DNA of 64,000 bases from Lentinula raphanica. Taxonomy: Eukaryota > Basidiomycota > Agaricomycetes > Agaricales > Omphalotaceae. Positions 1-10,913 of the stretch are shown piece by piece (positions within the stretch are counted from its first letter, which is position 1; each line of letters begins with the position of its first letter). The DNA is taken from assembly GCA_027919835.1 (NCBI GenBank), contig JANVFP010000031.1, forward strand, positions 1-64,000, in the 5' to 3' direction. The notes below the pieces were generated by a model, which saw only the letters and a program-made list of their open reading frames with translations, did not search any database and had not been told where the DNA came from. Position numbers and translations under genes: made by a program.

Positions 1-243
1 GCACTCAGGTGGGACAGAAGTTAAAGTTAGCCAACACTGGGCCAAGCCCATAACATTCAAAGCGGATCATGGAGGGCTATAATTGCTATGAAATGTTGTT
101 GAGGGGTGGATGGTGGTGAAAGAAAATGTGAATGAGACGCGAGGTAAATGGTTGTATATCAGATAGGATGATGTTACAAAAGTACTATAGTACAGTGTCA
201 AGATTTTTGCACTTGTTTGAGAGAAGCTAGCTGTAATTCTGCC

Positions 244-1428
244 TTACTGTAGGATTGTCTCTGATATATATTTCCAAGCTGAAGAAGACCAACGTCCTAA
301 AGCCATTATCACAGATTCTGAAAGTCCAAGTCTGGCATAAAAAGTTGCACCACCAGCTCTTAGTGAATGTCCACCAAACTCCCTACCAACATAAGCAAAG
401 AACCTGGATTCAAACCAGGATCTAGTGGGGAGTGTCCCATCTTTGCAGAGGAACAATGCAGGCCTGGCTCCATGTAGTTTGTCTCTCATAGAACAGTATT
501 CCTTCAGTAGAGACACAGGACTAGCCACTGCTTGATGACTTTGGAGAATATCAGTTTCATGATAGAAAGGATCACTTTTGTGATAAGGCAAATGATAACC
601 AGCTCTGCCATTCTCAAACTTGAGAGAAGCACGCTTGATCACCTTACGCCAGTCACGCAAGTCATACTGATTAGGAACAGTGAGTTCACCAATGCGGTGA
701 CAACCATAGAAGCCACAACTCAATAGAGTAGCAACAGAAGATCATCATAGGAGAGATGACGAAAGTCATAGAAGAGTTGGATATGAGAAATTTGAAGAGG
801 AGGCTTCCTCTTGACTGGATCAGCTCTAACTTTCTTGGAGCCTCTGATTGTAGCTTGAACCAGAGGATGAGCACGAAATTCATCAAAGTGAGGATAGAGT
901 TGTTTGAGAAAGTGACGAGCACCAGAGAGATATTTGGGTCCAGAGGCAATGTGTCTGGATGTGTAGGCAATGTATCTGGAGAGTGTGGATGGGGTGGGAT
1001 CCAGATCCAGATTATGAGAGGTGCAGAACCTAATATAATCTTTAGCACCTGTAGTATAGTTCTGTTTGGTAGACTTCTCAATGGCATGGGCTTGAAGGAA
1101 TAACACCAAGTCATCTAACTTGTTCAAGTCCATAGGAGGGTGAGCAGAGCGACCTTCATCAGGAAAAATACCTTGGGCCCAGAGAGCCTAGAGACACCCC
1201 CCAAAAGCTTAGGCTTCTCAGGCTTCCCAGAGCTTCTCAAAGATTTCCAAAGATTTTCAAAGCAACTCAGGTAAGCCTGAAGACATAAGGTTGACTTAAA
1301 ATCATTTCAAGAACTTGAAACTGCCTGGAATTTTGGGGGTGTCTCCAGGCAACCTGGGCCTAGATAGATTTTTCCTGATGTTGTCTCTTCCTCTGCTCAC
1401 CCATGGCCTCTAAAAGGACTCTCTCCAT
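244..1428 (-). pseudogene. Tyrosine recombinase of E1, broken
   Basis: This is the YR expected to integrate the element's DNA. Start ATG (1426-1428) lies inside the end of pol, as in the intact copies. A 224-bp MITE at 1157-1380 interrupts it after about 16 codons. Downstream, residues matching the intact YR run from 1133 to about 720, where small indels shift the frame. The remainder (723-244) holds the catalytic R (GCHRIGEL) and the HSLRAGG box but is shifted again at the conserved Tyr. It is homologous to the intact YR ORFs at 10914-11933 and 18241-19248. Confidence 0.8.
1157..1380 (+). mobile_element. CATCAGG-family MITE, type A
   Basis: A 224-bp element with ends CATCAGGAAAAAT and ATTTTTCCTGATG and imperfect inverted repeats of about 50 bp that include a GAGACACCCCCCAAAA box. 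It is flanked by TT on both sides (1155-1156, 1381-1382). The paralogous empty site at about 11885 reads CTTGTCTC, so TT is a 2-bp duplication. It has no coding capacity. Confidence 0.9.
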
Positions 1429-3270
1429 CGCGCCGGCAGTAGCTCTCTTGGAGGTTCAAAAGTGCGGACGCGGTAGGAGGGAAACTGGAGCTTGAAGTCA
1501 TCCAGTAAAAGTCTAGACAGAAGATCTGCCTTAATGTTGTCTTTGCCAGGAATATGACGAACTCTGATGTCAATACCAGTTTTGAGAACTATACCTGCAA
1601 TAGCAAGGAGAATGGAGTTATGTGATGATTCTTTGACTGCAAGAGAACTGAGAACTTGGACAGAGTCCAAACTATCAGAGAAGAATAGGGCTCTCTTGGG
1701 TGGACTAGGCTTGGAAGCAATGTGATGTAGGCCAGATAAAATAGCTAGCAGCTCTCTGAAGAAGATGTCTACAATGGGGCTGCCAGGAGTTGGATGCACC
1801 TGATAACAAAAGCCATTACTAGCATAGACAAAGGATAGGCCTATGTTGCTTGCATCAGTCCAGCTCACAAAATCTGCTTCACTATCACTCCATGCTTGGG
1901 CATCTACAAATCGTATCCCAATGGCAGACTTGAGCATATCAGAGAACCAGGTCAGATCTCTATGCACTTCACCATTGATAGGGATGTGACGAAATTGAAG
2001 TGTCTTGCCACTCATTTTGCGATACATTTCTGTAAGAGCAGGTCTAGCCCATGGAAGAACATTAAGTGACCAGTTTAGAGAACCTGTTAGATGCTGCCAG
2101 TCTCTGAGTGCAGCTTTGCGATTGGGAGATGAGAGGAATGTATGAATAGCTTCTACAAGTCCATCTATGGATTCCTGAGTCAAAGAGATGGAGCCTTTCA
2201 TGATATCTGTTAAGAAGCCTATGATCAAAAGCCAGACTCCCCAGTCTTGTTTTCTATCTTCATAAGGGCAATCAATCATGTCCCAGAAGACTAGAAGCTG
2301 TACTTGTCTCTTGGGATATTTCTTGCCATGAAAGGTGATTAGATTCCTCTTGAAGTCCCAGCCAAAGAAGTCATCCATGTAAACATGTAGATTAGGGATT
2401 CCTAGCTTCTCAGTCCCAAACCAACAGAGCAGTGCAGACACAGAGCACCAACAGCGAGGAGAGGTTCTAGTCCCAAAGACCAGTCTCCTAACAATGTGAA
2501 ATCTTCCATCAACAGAAACAACTTGACAAAGTTGCCAGAGAGGATGAGCAGGGAGATTGAGGAAGGCTTTAGCCACATCACTCTTGAATAGCACAAGCTC
2601 CTCATTAGGGTGCTCTTTGATAACATCATTGAGCACCTGACCAAAGGTGTGCATATCATCATATTTCACTTTGGCCTCCTCTCTAGGAATACCATCATTG
2701 AGACCTGATGCAGTTTGATCCATGACAACTCTAGCTTTCCCCTTCTGCCAGACTACAAACATAGGGGAAACCTTCATGCCAGGCAATAGTACAAAATCTT
2801 CTGGTAGTGCTTCTGACCACCTTCCAGCAGCTACCTCCTGATCTCTGTGAGCTCTAAGTGCTGCAATGTCTACTGGTTCAGTCACATAGTTATCAACTTT
2901 TTGTCTGCATTCCTCTTCCCACTCTGCTTCATAGAAAGGCCAGAACCCTTCTCTCAATGAACAAATAACAGAAGCAACAAAAGGTTGGTTAGGATGAGAA
3001 GATAAGAGGAGTTCCAAACGATCCACATTGAATGGAGTTTCAACTTTGATGTAACCAGACATAGATTGTAGAGTAGCAAAAATTTGGGGATTATTCAAGA
3101 GATGTTCAGGAGGTGAAGGTAGAGGAGGTGCAGTCATAGTAGACGTGATACTGGGAGGAATGATGTTACAAGAAGAACTAGTAGAAGACCATAAATAACC
3201 ACGTCTAAAACGTGGATTAGAAGTAGATTCAGATGTATCCAATAAATGTTTTGTACCAGCCAGAGATTTA
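1410..3270 (-). pseudogene. E1 pol: reverse transcriptase-RNase H
   Basis: This would encode the enzyme that copies element RNA into DNA. The RT part shows motif A (LFKSDVAKAFLNL) and motif C (YMDDFFG). RNase H shows TDAS, RELLAI and SDSLD acidic residues, followed by the RHIPGKDN..ADLLSR motif common to DIRS/BEL-type RNase H. The frame is open from 4502 to 1410, because the 85-nt gag deletion fuses gag N-terminus to the pol frame, giving one 1030-codon ORF. The pol stop lies 19 nt past the YR start, so the two ORFs overlap. I see no internal stop in pol, but the copy lacks intact gag and YR. Pol is in +1 frame relative to gag. Confidence 0.8.
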
Positions 3271-5175
3271 GGCCCTTGAAGAGCGCTTTCTACTCGCTCT
3301 GCGACGCTTCTGGAGCTGGTCATAGCAGGACTGATTGTCAATGGCTCTGTGCTGTTCTCCACACTCACTGCAGTAGCCATGCTTCCTGTTATTAGGACAT
3401 GGCTCTGAACACCTCTTCTCATTCCACAGGATGCAAGGTGTGTCACGACGCTTTGAGCTGGATGAGGAAGAAGATTGGCCACCACCAGAAGGCCTCTTTC
3501 TAGCAGATAACAACTCTTTGAGAAGAAGAGTGTGGAAGCTCTCTGGATTGCCCAGGTCAAATGGAGTGTTGGCAGCTTTCTGCCTAGCTTCTTTATCAAC
3601 CCTGATAGCCACAGATGGATCATAAGGTGAGGATCTGAAATACTCCATAATTTGTGCTTTGTATGTCTCCAGCTCATCTTTGCGATGTGGATAAACCTTG
3701 AGCAAAGGAGCAGTCCATGCATCAAAAACTCGGAGCCATTGAGACTCAGAAGTGACAGGCATAGACTTGAGAACTTGATCCTTACGAACCAGCTTGTATT
3801 CTGACCCAAAATCTCTGCTATCATCATAGGTAGATGAGGAAAAGCTGACCAGTGCAGCATAGACTTTATCAAAGTCCACAAAGCGATCCTTGACAATGAG
3901 GCGAAGCAAAGAGACAGGGAGAGGATCAGAGAAAGGTTGAGCAGCAAGAAGAGATACAACTGGGTCAAGATTGCTTTCAGCAGCAAAGAGGTTCTTGAGT
4001 TCCCAAGTTTTCTGCACATGAGAAGGAAGAGATGAGGGGCCTGATAGATGTGCCAAGTGAGGAGCAGCTTCAAGAAGTGCAGCAGGAAGCATGGAAGCAG
4101 TTGAAGCAGGTTTGACAGGAGAGGCAAGAAGTCTAGCCAAGGCATCTGAGTCTGCATGCTAGCCCAGGCAGCTTCATTGACAGCTTCTTCATGAGAGACA
4201 TCATTCTGATCTGCTGAGACAGCAGTCTTCTTCCCTTTGACCTTAGCTCTTTGATCTCTCTTAAACTTATTAGTCTCTCTCTGGATATCCATGATCTGAG
4301 ACACATAGTCTTGGGATATAACAGCATCATTGAAAGAGAGATCTCTAACAGCCCTAAAGGCATCCATAGCATTGATCTCCTCATTTCTGAACTGTTCAAC
4401 AACCTCCTGAAGAGCCCTGGCTTGTTCACCAACTGTCTCAAACTCCAGAGCCTGCACAGGGTCATCAGAGAGCCTGTCAGCAAGGGAGAGAGAGGGTGAC
4501 AAGTGAGGAGCAGCAGAGGAGGATGGAACATTCTGGGAGTGAGGAGAAACAGACCTGAAGTGAACATGGGTTTCTGACTGCCTAGAGGAGCTAGAGGTGC
4601 CCTTGGAATACTGGGAAGGTAAGCTGGGTGTGATCTGGGAGTCAGAATGCTTGTTAGAGGACTTGAGAGAAGAAGAGAGTGACTTTGATCTGGCCTGGTC
4701 TGTCCTGATCTGGTCAGATGAAGGATTGAGAAGAACATGATCAAGAATGAGTGGTCTAGAGGTCTGGGATGCAGTCTGATTAGCTCTGGTCTTGCTAGAT
4801 GAAAGTTTGGGAAGAGTTTGAGCAAAATTGATGTGTTGGAATGGCTTGGATGAGGTCTGATCATGCTGGATCTGACTAGATTTTGACTTGGAGGGTGTAG
4901 AAGCATGGAAAACATGAGGATCTGCATCAGGAAAAATCTATCTAGGCCCAGGTTGCCTGGAGACACCCCCAAAATTCCAGGCAGTTTCAAGTTCTTGAAA
5001 TGATTTTAAGTCAACCTTATGTCTTCAGGCTTACCTGAGTTGCTTTGAAAATCTTTGGAAATCTTTGAGAATCTCTGGGAAGCCTGAGAAGCCTAAGCTT
5101 TTGGGGGGTGTCTCTAGGCTCTCTGGGCCCAAGGTATTTTTCCTGATGTGATGATTCAGAGTGATGAGGAGCCAT
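3268..5175 (-). pseudogene. E1 gag, disrupted
   Basis: This is the structural protein of the element. Start ATG (5173-5175) matches the start of the intact gag at 22575. A MITE (4925-5148) interrupts it about 27 nt in. Near 4146 an 85-nt deletion between two AGAT copies (relative to 15216-15301) shifts the reading frame by +1. The C-terminal part (4140-3268) keeps the gag frame and the Cys/His cluster (about C-x6-C-x3-C...HGYC-x2-C-x3-H...C), a putative nucleic-acid-binding knuckle. Confidence 0.8.
4925..5148 (-). mobile_element. CATCAGG-family MITE, type A
   Basis: A 224-bp copy in the opposite orientation to the one at 1157, and almost identical to it. TG flanks both sides (4923-4924 and 5149-5150). 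The homologous empty site at about 22549 reads GATCTGGTGATTC, consistent with a single TG before insertion. Confidence 0.9.
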
Positions 5176-6323
5176 ATAGATTGTTGAGATGAAGATGGTG
5201 CTCAGAGAGAGCAGGAGATTGAAGAAAAAACAGGCAGATCAAGGTTAGATCTATGTAGATAAGAGTCAGTACTATGTAGAGGCTTATCAGACATGATCAG
5301 AGCGCACTGAGACACCAAAAACCCAAGATCTAACAAAGGAATCAACTCCTAGAGTGTCTGATCTCCTTAGATCTGTCTGGATGTGCTTTGGTATCTGTTC
5401 AGTGTCTTGATGGTGAAAAATGCAAAATTTCATACCAGATTCCTGTATCTGAGACACCTCTGGAAGGCCTGTAGTCTGTACAGATGTAGGAATGTGCTGG
5501 ACAGTGAAATCAGAGCTCAGAAAGAGCTAGGGAACATGCAGGCAGCCTCAACCAGGTCAGAGATGGTGGGGGAAGGAAAGGAAGAATGGGAGATCAAAAA
5601 TTGATGTTTCAACTCGCTTTTACAGGCCTCTGCTCAGACCTCTGGCACCTGTAACAGCCACATCAATTTAAAACAGCCCCATGATCAATTGCCTGATGCA
5701 TGTGAAGATGGGATCATGTACAGCTATCAGCTGATGATCCAGGCGCCCTATAAGCGCTGGAAATGTCCGAAATATGTCCAGGAATCCATGTGATGAGTCT
5801 AGGCATGGTGCTAAGTGATATAGAGGCTCTGGGAATGAAATAACACACAAGTGTTTTGAGTGTGCATTTTAAAATGAGGATTGCAGGAGAACCACTAAAC
5901 CAAATGCCTTCAAAATTATTTGCATCTTGAAGAGGACATCAAACTGTATATTTTCATCTAAGACACCTATAGGTTTGGTCCAGGAATGCTTTGTGTAGAA
6001 TAGAAAATATTTCAAAAGCTTTATTAAAGCATTCTGAAAAAATATGAATAACTCAACACAGAGTGAGTATTATCATAGGGTTATAGTGGACAACTTGTAG
6101 AGACAATAGAGCTCTGTATGCGTACACAGTATAGTGGCAAAAGCTCTTGAGAGGTAGCCAGCAATTAAGTGTATTCATGTACACATTAGGTATGATGAAG
6201 ATGAAGACCTTCATGTACATACCTGTTGTGATGAATAGTGCATTATAATTACTGGGAGATGATCTGTTATTTGCAGAGGCCTGCAGAAAGGCTCCCTACC
6301 CTTGGAATCCGCCTTCATGTCGA

Positions 6324-7638
6324 CCTCTGCCTTTTGCACTCAGGTGGGACAGGAAGTTAAAGTTAGCCAACACTGGGCCAAAGCCCATAACATTCAGAGC
6401 GGATCATGGAGGGCTACATAATGGTACAGGATAGGTAAGGATGTAGCTACATACCACTACATATATACAAACAATGAGAACATACATGATATGAGGGAGA
6501 GGAGGGAGGGTGAAGGAAAAACAGGTAGATCAAGGTTAGATCTATGTAGATAAGAGTCAGTACAATGTAGAGGCTTATCAGACATGATCAGAGCGCACTG
6601 AGACACCAAAAACCCAAGATCTAACAAAGGAATCAACTTCTACAGTGTCTGATCACCTTAGATCTGTCTGGATGTGCTTTGGTATCTGTTCAGTGTCTTG
6701 ATGGTGAAAAATGCGAAATTTCATACCAGATTCCTGTATCTGAGACACCTCTGGAAGGCCTGTAGTCTGTACAGATGGAGGAATGTGCTGGATAGTGAAA
6801 TCAGAGCTCAAATAGAGCAAGGGGACATGCAGGCAGCCTCACCCAGGTCAGAGATGGTGGGGGAAGGAAAGGAAGAATGGGAGATCAAAAACTGATGATG
6901 AAACTCGCTTTTACAGGCCTCTGCTCAGACCTCTGGCACCTGTAACAGCCACCATCAGGACCAGATCAACCCCATCATGATATGCCTGATGCATGTGAAG
7001 ATGGGACCATGTGCAGCTATCAGCTGATGATCCAAGCGCCCCATAAGCGCTGGAAATGTCCGAAATATATCCAGAGACCCATGTGATGTGTCTAGGCATG
7101 GTCCAGAGTGATCTAGAGACTCTGGGAGTGAAATAACACTCAAGTCCGCTTTTTGTGTTTTGAGTGTGCAACTTGAAATGACAATTGCGGGAGAACCAGT
7201 GAGCCAAATGCCTTCAAATTTGTTCTCATCCCAAAGAGGACATGGAGCCGCACATTTTCACTTAAGACACCTAAGGGATCCATCCAGAACTGCGTGGTGT
7301 AGAGCCAAATGTAAATCAAAAGCTCTATCAGAAGATTCTGAGCACTTTGGTGAAAAAGTGTGCATAACTCCATACAGACTGGGTATCATCACTAGGTCAT
7401 AGTGGACAAGTTGTAGGGGCAATAGAGCTCTGTATGTGTGCACAGTATAGTGGCAAGAGCTCTTGAGAGTAGCCAGCAATTAAGTGTATTCATGTACACA
7501 TTAGGTATGATGAAGGTGAAGACCTTCATGTACATACCTGTTGTGATGAATAGTGCACTATAGTTGCTGGGAGATGATCTGTGGTTTGCAGAGGCCTGCA
7601 GAAAGGCTCCCTACCATTGGAATCCGCCTTCATGTCGA
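6324..7638 (-). mobile_element. Short non-autonomous YR-element, copy E2
   Basis: A complete 1.3-kb short form. It has the same termini as the full elements (CCTCTGCC at 6324 on the plus strand, ATGTCGA at 7638), the same leader and 5' module, but no gag, pol or YR. Between leader and 3' module it has about 90 nt (CATATCATGTATG...) not seen in full copies, so it is a distinct subfamily rather than a simple deletion. Small ORFs of 60-100 codons recur between copies but lie in antiparallel frames of non-coding repeat and are not called as genes. Confidence 0.8.
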
Positions 7639-8165
7639 TCTAGAGACTTTGGGAGTGAAATAACACTCAAGTCCGCTTTTTGTGTTTTGAGTGTGCAACT
7701 TGAAATGACAATTGCGGGAGAACCAGTGAGCCAAATGTCTTCGAATTTGTTCTCATCCCAAGGAGGACATGGACCCGCACATTTTCACTTAAGACACCTA
7801 AGGGATCCATCCCGAACTGCGTGGTGTAGAGCCAAATGTAAATCAAAAGCTCTATCAGAAGATTCTGAGCACTTTGGTGAAAAAGTGTGCATAACTCCAC
7901 ACAGACTGGGTATCATTACTAGGTCATAGTGGACAGCTTGTAGGGGCAATAGAGCTCTGTATGCGTGCACAGTATAGTGGCAAGAGCTCTTGAGAGTAGC
8001 CAGCAATTAAGTGTATTCATGTACACATTAGGTATGATGAAGGTGAAGACCTTCATGTACATACCTGTTGTGATGAATAGTGCACTATAATTGCTGGGAA
8101 ATGATCTGTTGCTTGCAGAGGCCTGCAGAAAGGCTCCCTACCCTTGGAATCTGCCTTCATGTCGA
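7639..8165 (-). mobile_element. 5' module fragment of another YR element (E0)
   Basis: This segment matches the inner part of the 5' terminal module, ends at the standard terminus ATGTCGA (8165), and begins abruptly inside the module at TCTAGAGAC. It reads as the right-hand remnant of a minus-strand element (E0) into which E2/E1 inserted; the left part would lie before the window. E0 in turn is inserted in the plus-strand gag that resumes at 8166. Confidence 0.65.
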
Positions 8166-8339
8166 ACTCTGGTGCTTCTGCTCAAGATTCAGAGCCTATT
8201 CTACAGGCTGGGAGAGATGCCTTGGCTATGCTTCTTACCTCTCCTTCACAATCTACTGCTACTGCTTCAATGCTTCCTGCTGCACCTCTTGAAGGTGCTC
8301 CTTACTTGGCCCATCTATCAGGTCCCTCTTCTCTTCCTG
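8166..8339 (+). pseudogene. gag fragment of the oldest YR-element copy (host1), piece 1
   Basis: Encodes a gag segment homologous to the region containing QDPEPILQAGRDALA of the intact gag, in plus orientation. It breaks at CTCTTCCTG and resumes with CTCATGTGC at 9667, exactly as in uninterrupted gag (about 15412-15430). The intervening element therefore inserted without a target duplication. Confidence 0.8.
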
Positions 8340-9666
8340 CCTCTGCCTTTTGCACTCAGGTGGGACAGGAAGTTAGAGTTAGCCAACACTGGGCCAAAGC
8401 CCATAACATTCAGAGCGGATCATGGAGGGCTACATAATGGTACAGGATAGGTAAGGATGTAGCTACATACCACTACATATATACAAACAATGAGAACATA
8501 CATGATATGAGGGAGAGGAGGGAGGGTGAAGGAAAAACAGTCAGATCAAGGTTAGATCTATGTAGATAAGAGTCAGTACAATGTAGAGGCTTATCAGACA
8601 TGATCAGAGCGCACTGAGACACCAAAAACCCAAGATCTAGTAAAGGAATCAACTTCTACAGTGTCTGATCACCTTAGATCTGTCTGGATGTGCTTTGGTA
8701 TCTGTTCAGTGTCTTGATGGTGAAAAATGCGAAATTTCATACCAGATTCCTGTATCTGAGACACCTCTAGAAGGCCTGTAGTCTGTACAGATGGAGGAAT
8801 GTGCTGGACAGTGAAATCAGGGCTCAAATAGAGCAAGGGGACATGCAGGCAGCCTCACCCAAGTCAGAGATGGTGGGGGAAGGAAAGGAAGAATGGGAGA
8901 TCAAAAACTGATGGGCAAACTCGCTTTTACAGGCCTCTGCTCAGACCTCTGGCACCTGTAACAGCCACCATCAGGACCAGATCAACCCCATCATGATATG
9001 CCTGATGCATGTGAAGATGGGACCATGTGCAGCTATCAGCTGATGATCCAAGCGCCCCATAAGCGCTGGGAATGTCCGAAATATTGCCAGAGACCCATGT
9101 GATGTGTCTAGGCATGGTCCAGAGTGATCTAGAGGCTCTGGGAGTGAAATAACACTCAAGTCCGCTTTTTGTGTTTTGAGTGTGCAACTCGAAATGATGA
9201 TTGCGGAAGAACCAGTGAACCAAATGCCTTCAAATTTGTTCTCATCCCGAAGGGGACATGGAGCCGCACATTTTCACTTAAGACACCTAAGGGATCCATC
9301 CAGAACTGCGTGGTGTAGAGCCAAATGTAAATCCAAAGCTCTATCAGAGAATTCTGAGCACTTTGGTGAAAAAGTGTGCATAACTTCACACAGACTGGGT
9401 ATCATCACTAGGTCATAGTGAACAACTTGTAGGGGCAATAGAGCTCTGTATGCGTACACAGTATAGTGGCAAGAGCTCTTGAGGGTAGCCAGCAATTAAG
9501 TGTATTCATATACACATTAGTGTACACATTAGGTATGATGAAGGTGAAGACCTTCATGTACATACTTGTTGTGATGAATAGTGCACTATAATTGCTGGGA
9601 GATGATCTGTTGTTTGCAGAGGCCTGCAGAAAGGCTCCCTACCCTTGGAATCCGCCTTCATGTCGA
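8340..9666 (-). mobile_element. Short non-autonomous YR-element, copy M3
   Basis: A complete short copy bounded by CCTCTGCC (8340) and ATGTCGA (9666), inserted in minus orientation in gag of host1. Flanks join perfectly when it is removed. It contains no coding capacity of note. Its 5' module has a small local duplication (TGTACACATTAG twice, about 9509-9530). Confidence 0.85.
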
Positions 9667-10715
9667 CTCATGTGCAGAAAACTTGGGAGCTCAAGAATCT
9701 GTTTGCTGCTGAGAGCAATCTGGACCCTGTTGTATCACTGTTGGCAGCTCACCCTTTCTCTGACCCTCACCCTGTCTCTTTGCTGCGCCTCATTGTCAAG
9801 GACCACTTTGTTGACTTTGACAAGGTCTATGCTGCCTTGATTAGCTTCTCCTCATCTACTCATGATGATAGCAGAGACTTTGGGTCAAAGTACAAGCTGA
9901 TTCATAAGGATCAAGTACTCAAGTCTGTTTCTGTCACTTCTGAGTCCCAATGGCTCCGAGTTTTTGATGCTTGGACTGCTCCATTGCTCAAGGTTAATCC
10001 CCATCGGAAAATTGAGCTGGAGACCTACAAATCACAAACTATGGAGTACTTCAGGTCTTCACCTTATGATCCATCTGTGGCCATCAGGGTTGATAAAGAA
10101 GCTAGGCAGAAGGCTGCCAACACTTCATTTGACTTGGGCAATCCAGAGAGCTTCTACACTCTTCTCCTCAAAGAGCTGTTATCTGCTAGGAAGAGGCTAC
10201 AAAGCGTCGTGACACACCTTGCATCCTTTGGAATGAGAAGAGGTGTTCAGAGCCCTGTCCTAATAACAGGAAGCATGGCTACTGCAGTGAGTGTGGGGAA
10301 CAGCACAGAGCCATTGACAATCAATCCTGCTATGACCAGCTCCAGAAGCGTCGCAGAGAGAGTAGAAAGCGCTCTTCAAGGGCCTAAATCTCTGGCTGGT
10401 ACAAAGCATGCTTTGGACTCTACCCAATCTGCTTCAAACCCACGTTTTAGACGTGGTTATCTTTGGTCTTCTTCTAGTTTCTCTTGTAATATCATTCCTC
10501 TCAGTATCACATCTACAATGACTGCACCTCCTCTACCTTCACCTCCTGAACATTTCTTGAACAATCCTCAAATTCTAGCTACCTTGCAATCTATGTCTAG
10601 TTATATCAAAGTGGACACTCCCTTCAATGTGGATCGCTTGGAACTCCTCTTATCCACTCATCCCAATCAGCCCTTTGTTGCTTCTATAATCCACTCTCTG
10701 AGAGAAGGATTCTGG
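9667..10715 (+). pseudogene. gag-pol fragment of host1, piece 2 (in-frame fusion)
   Basis: Begins in the gag frame (THVQKTWELKNLFAA) and continues into the pol frame (SVVTHLASFGMRRG, then the TMTAPPLPSPPEH region upstream of RT). The switch occurs at about 10197, where 36 nt of the usual Ser-rich gag segment are replaced by 2 nt, a net loss of 34 (+1 shift). It stops at GGATTCTGG, inside the region before RT, and continues at 23951 after host2 is removed. Confidence 0.8.
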
Positions 10716-10913
10716 CCTCTGCCTTTTGCACTCAGGTGGGACAGGAAGTTAGAGTTAGCCAACACTGGGCCAAAGCCCATAACATTCAGAGCGGATCATG
10801 GAGGGCTATAATTGCTATGAGATGTTGTTGAGGGGTGGATGGTGGTGAGAGAAAATGTGAATGAGACGTGAGGTAAATGGTTGTATATCAGATTGGATGG
10901 TGTTACAATGGTA

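Larger units (their letters stand above)
1..6323 (-). mobile_element. DIRS-order YR retrotransposon, copy E1 (nearly full length)
   Basis: Read on the minus strand, this copy has the 5' terminal module (to 6323, terminus TCGACATGAAGG), a leader (about 5220-5600), gag, RT-RNase H, a tyrosine recombinase, and a 3' terminal module that runs off the window's left edge. Only about the last dozen bases (the GGCAGAGG end) are missing, judged against the other copies. It is dead: gag carries an 85-nt deletion and a MITE, YR is frameshifted, and a second MITE sits at the pol/YR boundary. Its 5' end abuts the 3' end of short copy E2 with no spacer. No methyltransferase domain is visible between RNase H and YR. 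Confidence 0.85.

Noticed and set aside
6911..9495. Recurrent small ORFs of 62-98 codons on both strands of the 5' modules (for example products starting MSVISLPEPLD or MLATLKSSCHYT).
   Set aside because: They recur only because the module repeats. They lie in several overlapping frames at once, shift between copies, and match no known protein pattern; I treat the module as non-coding.
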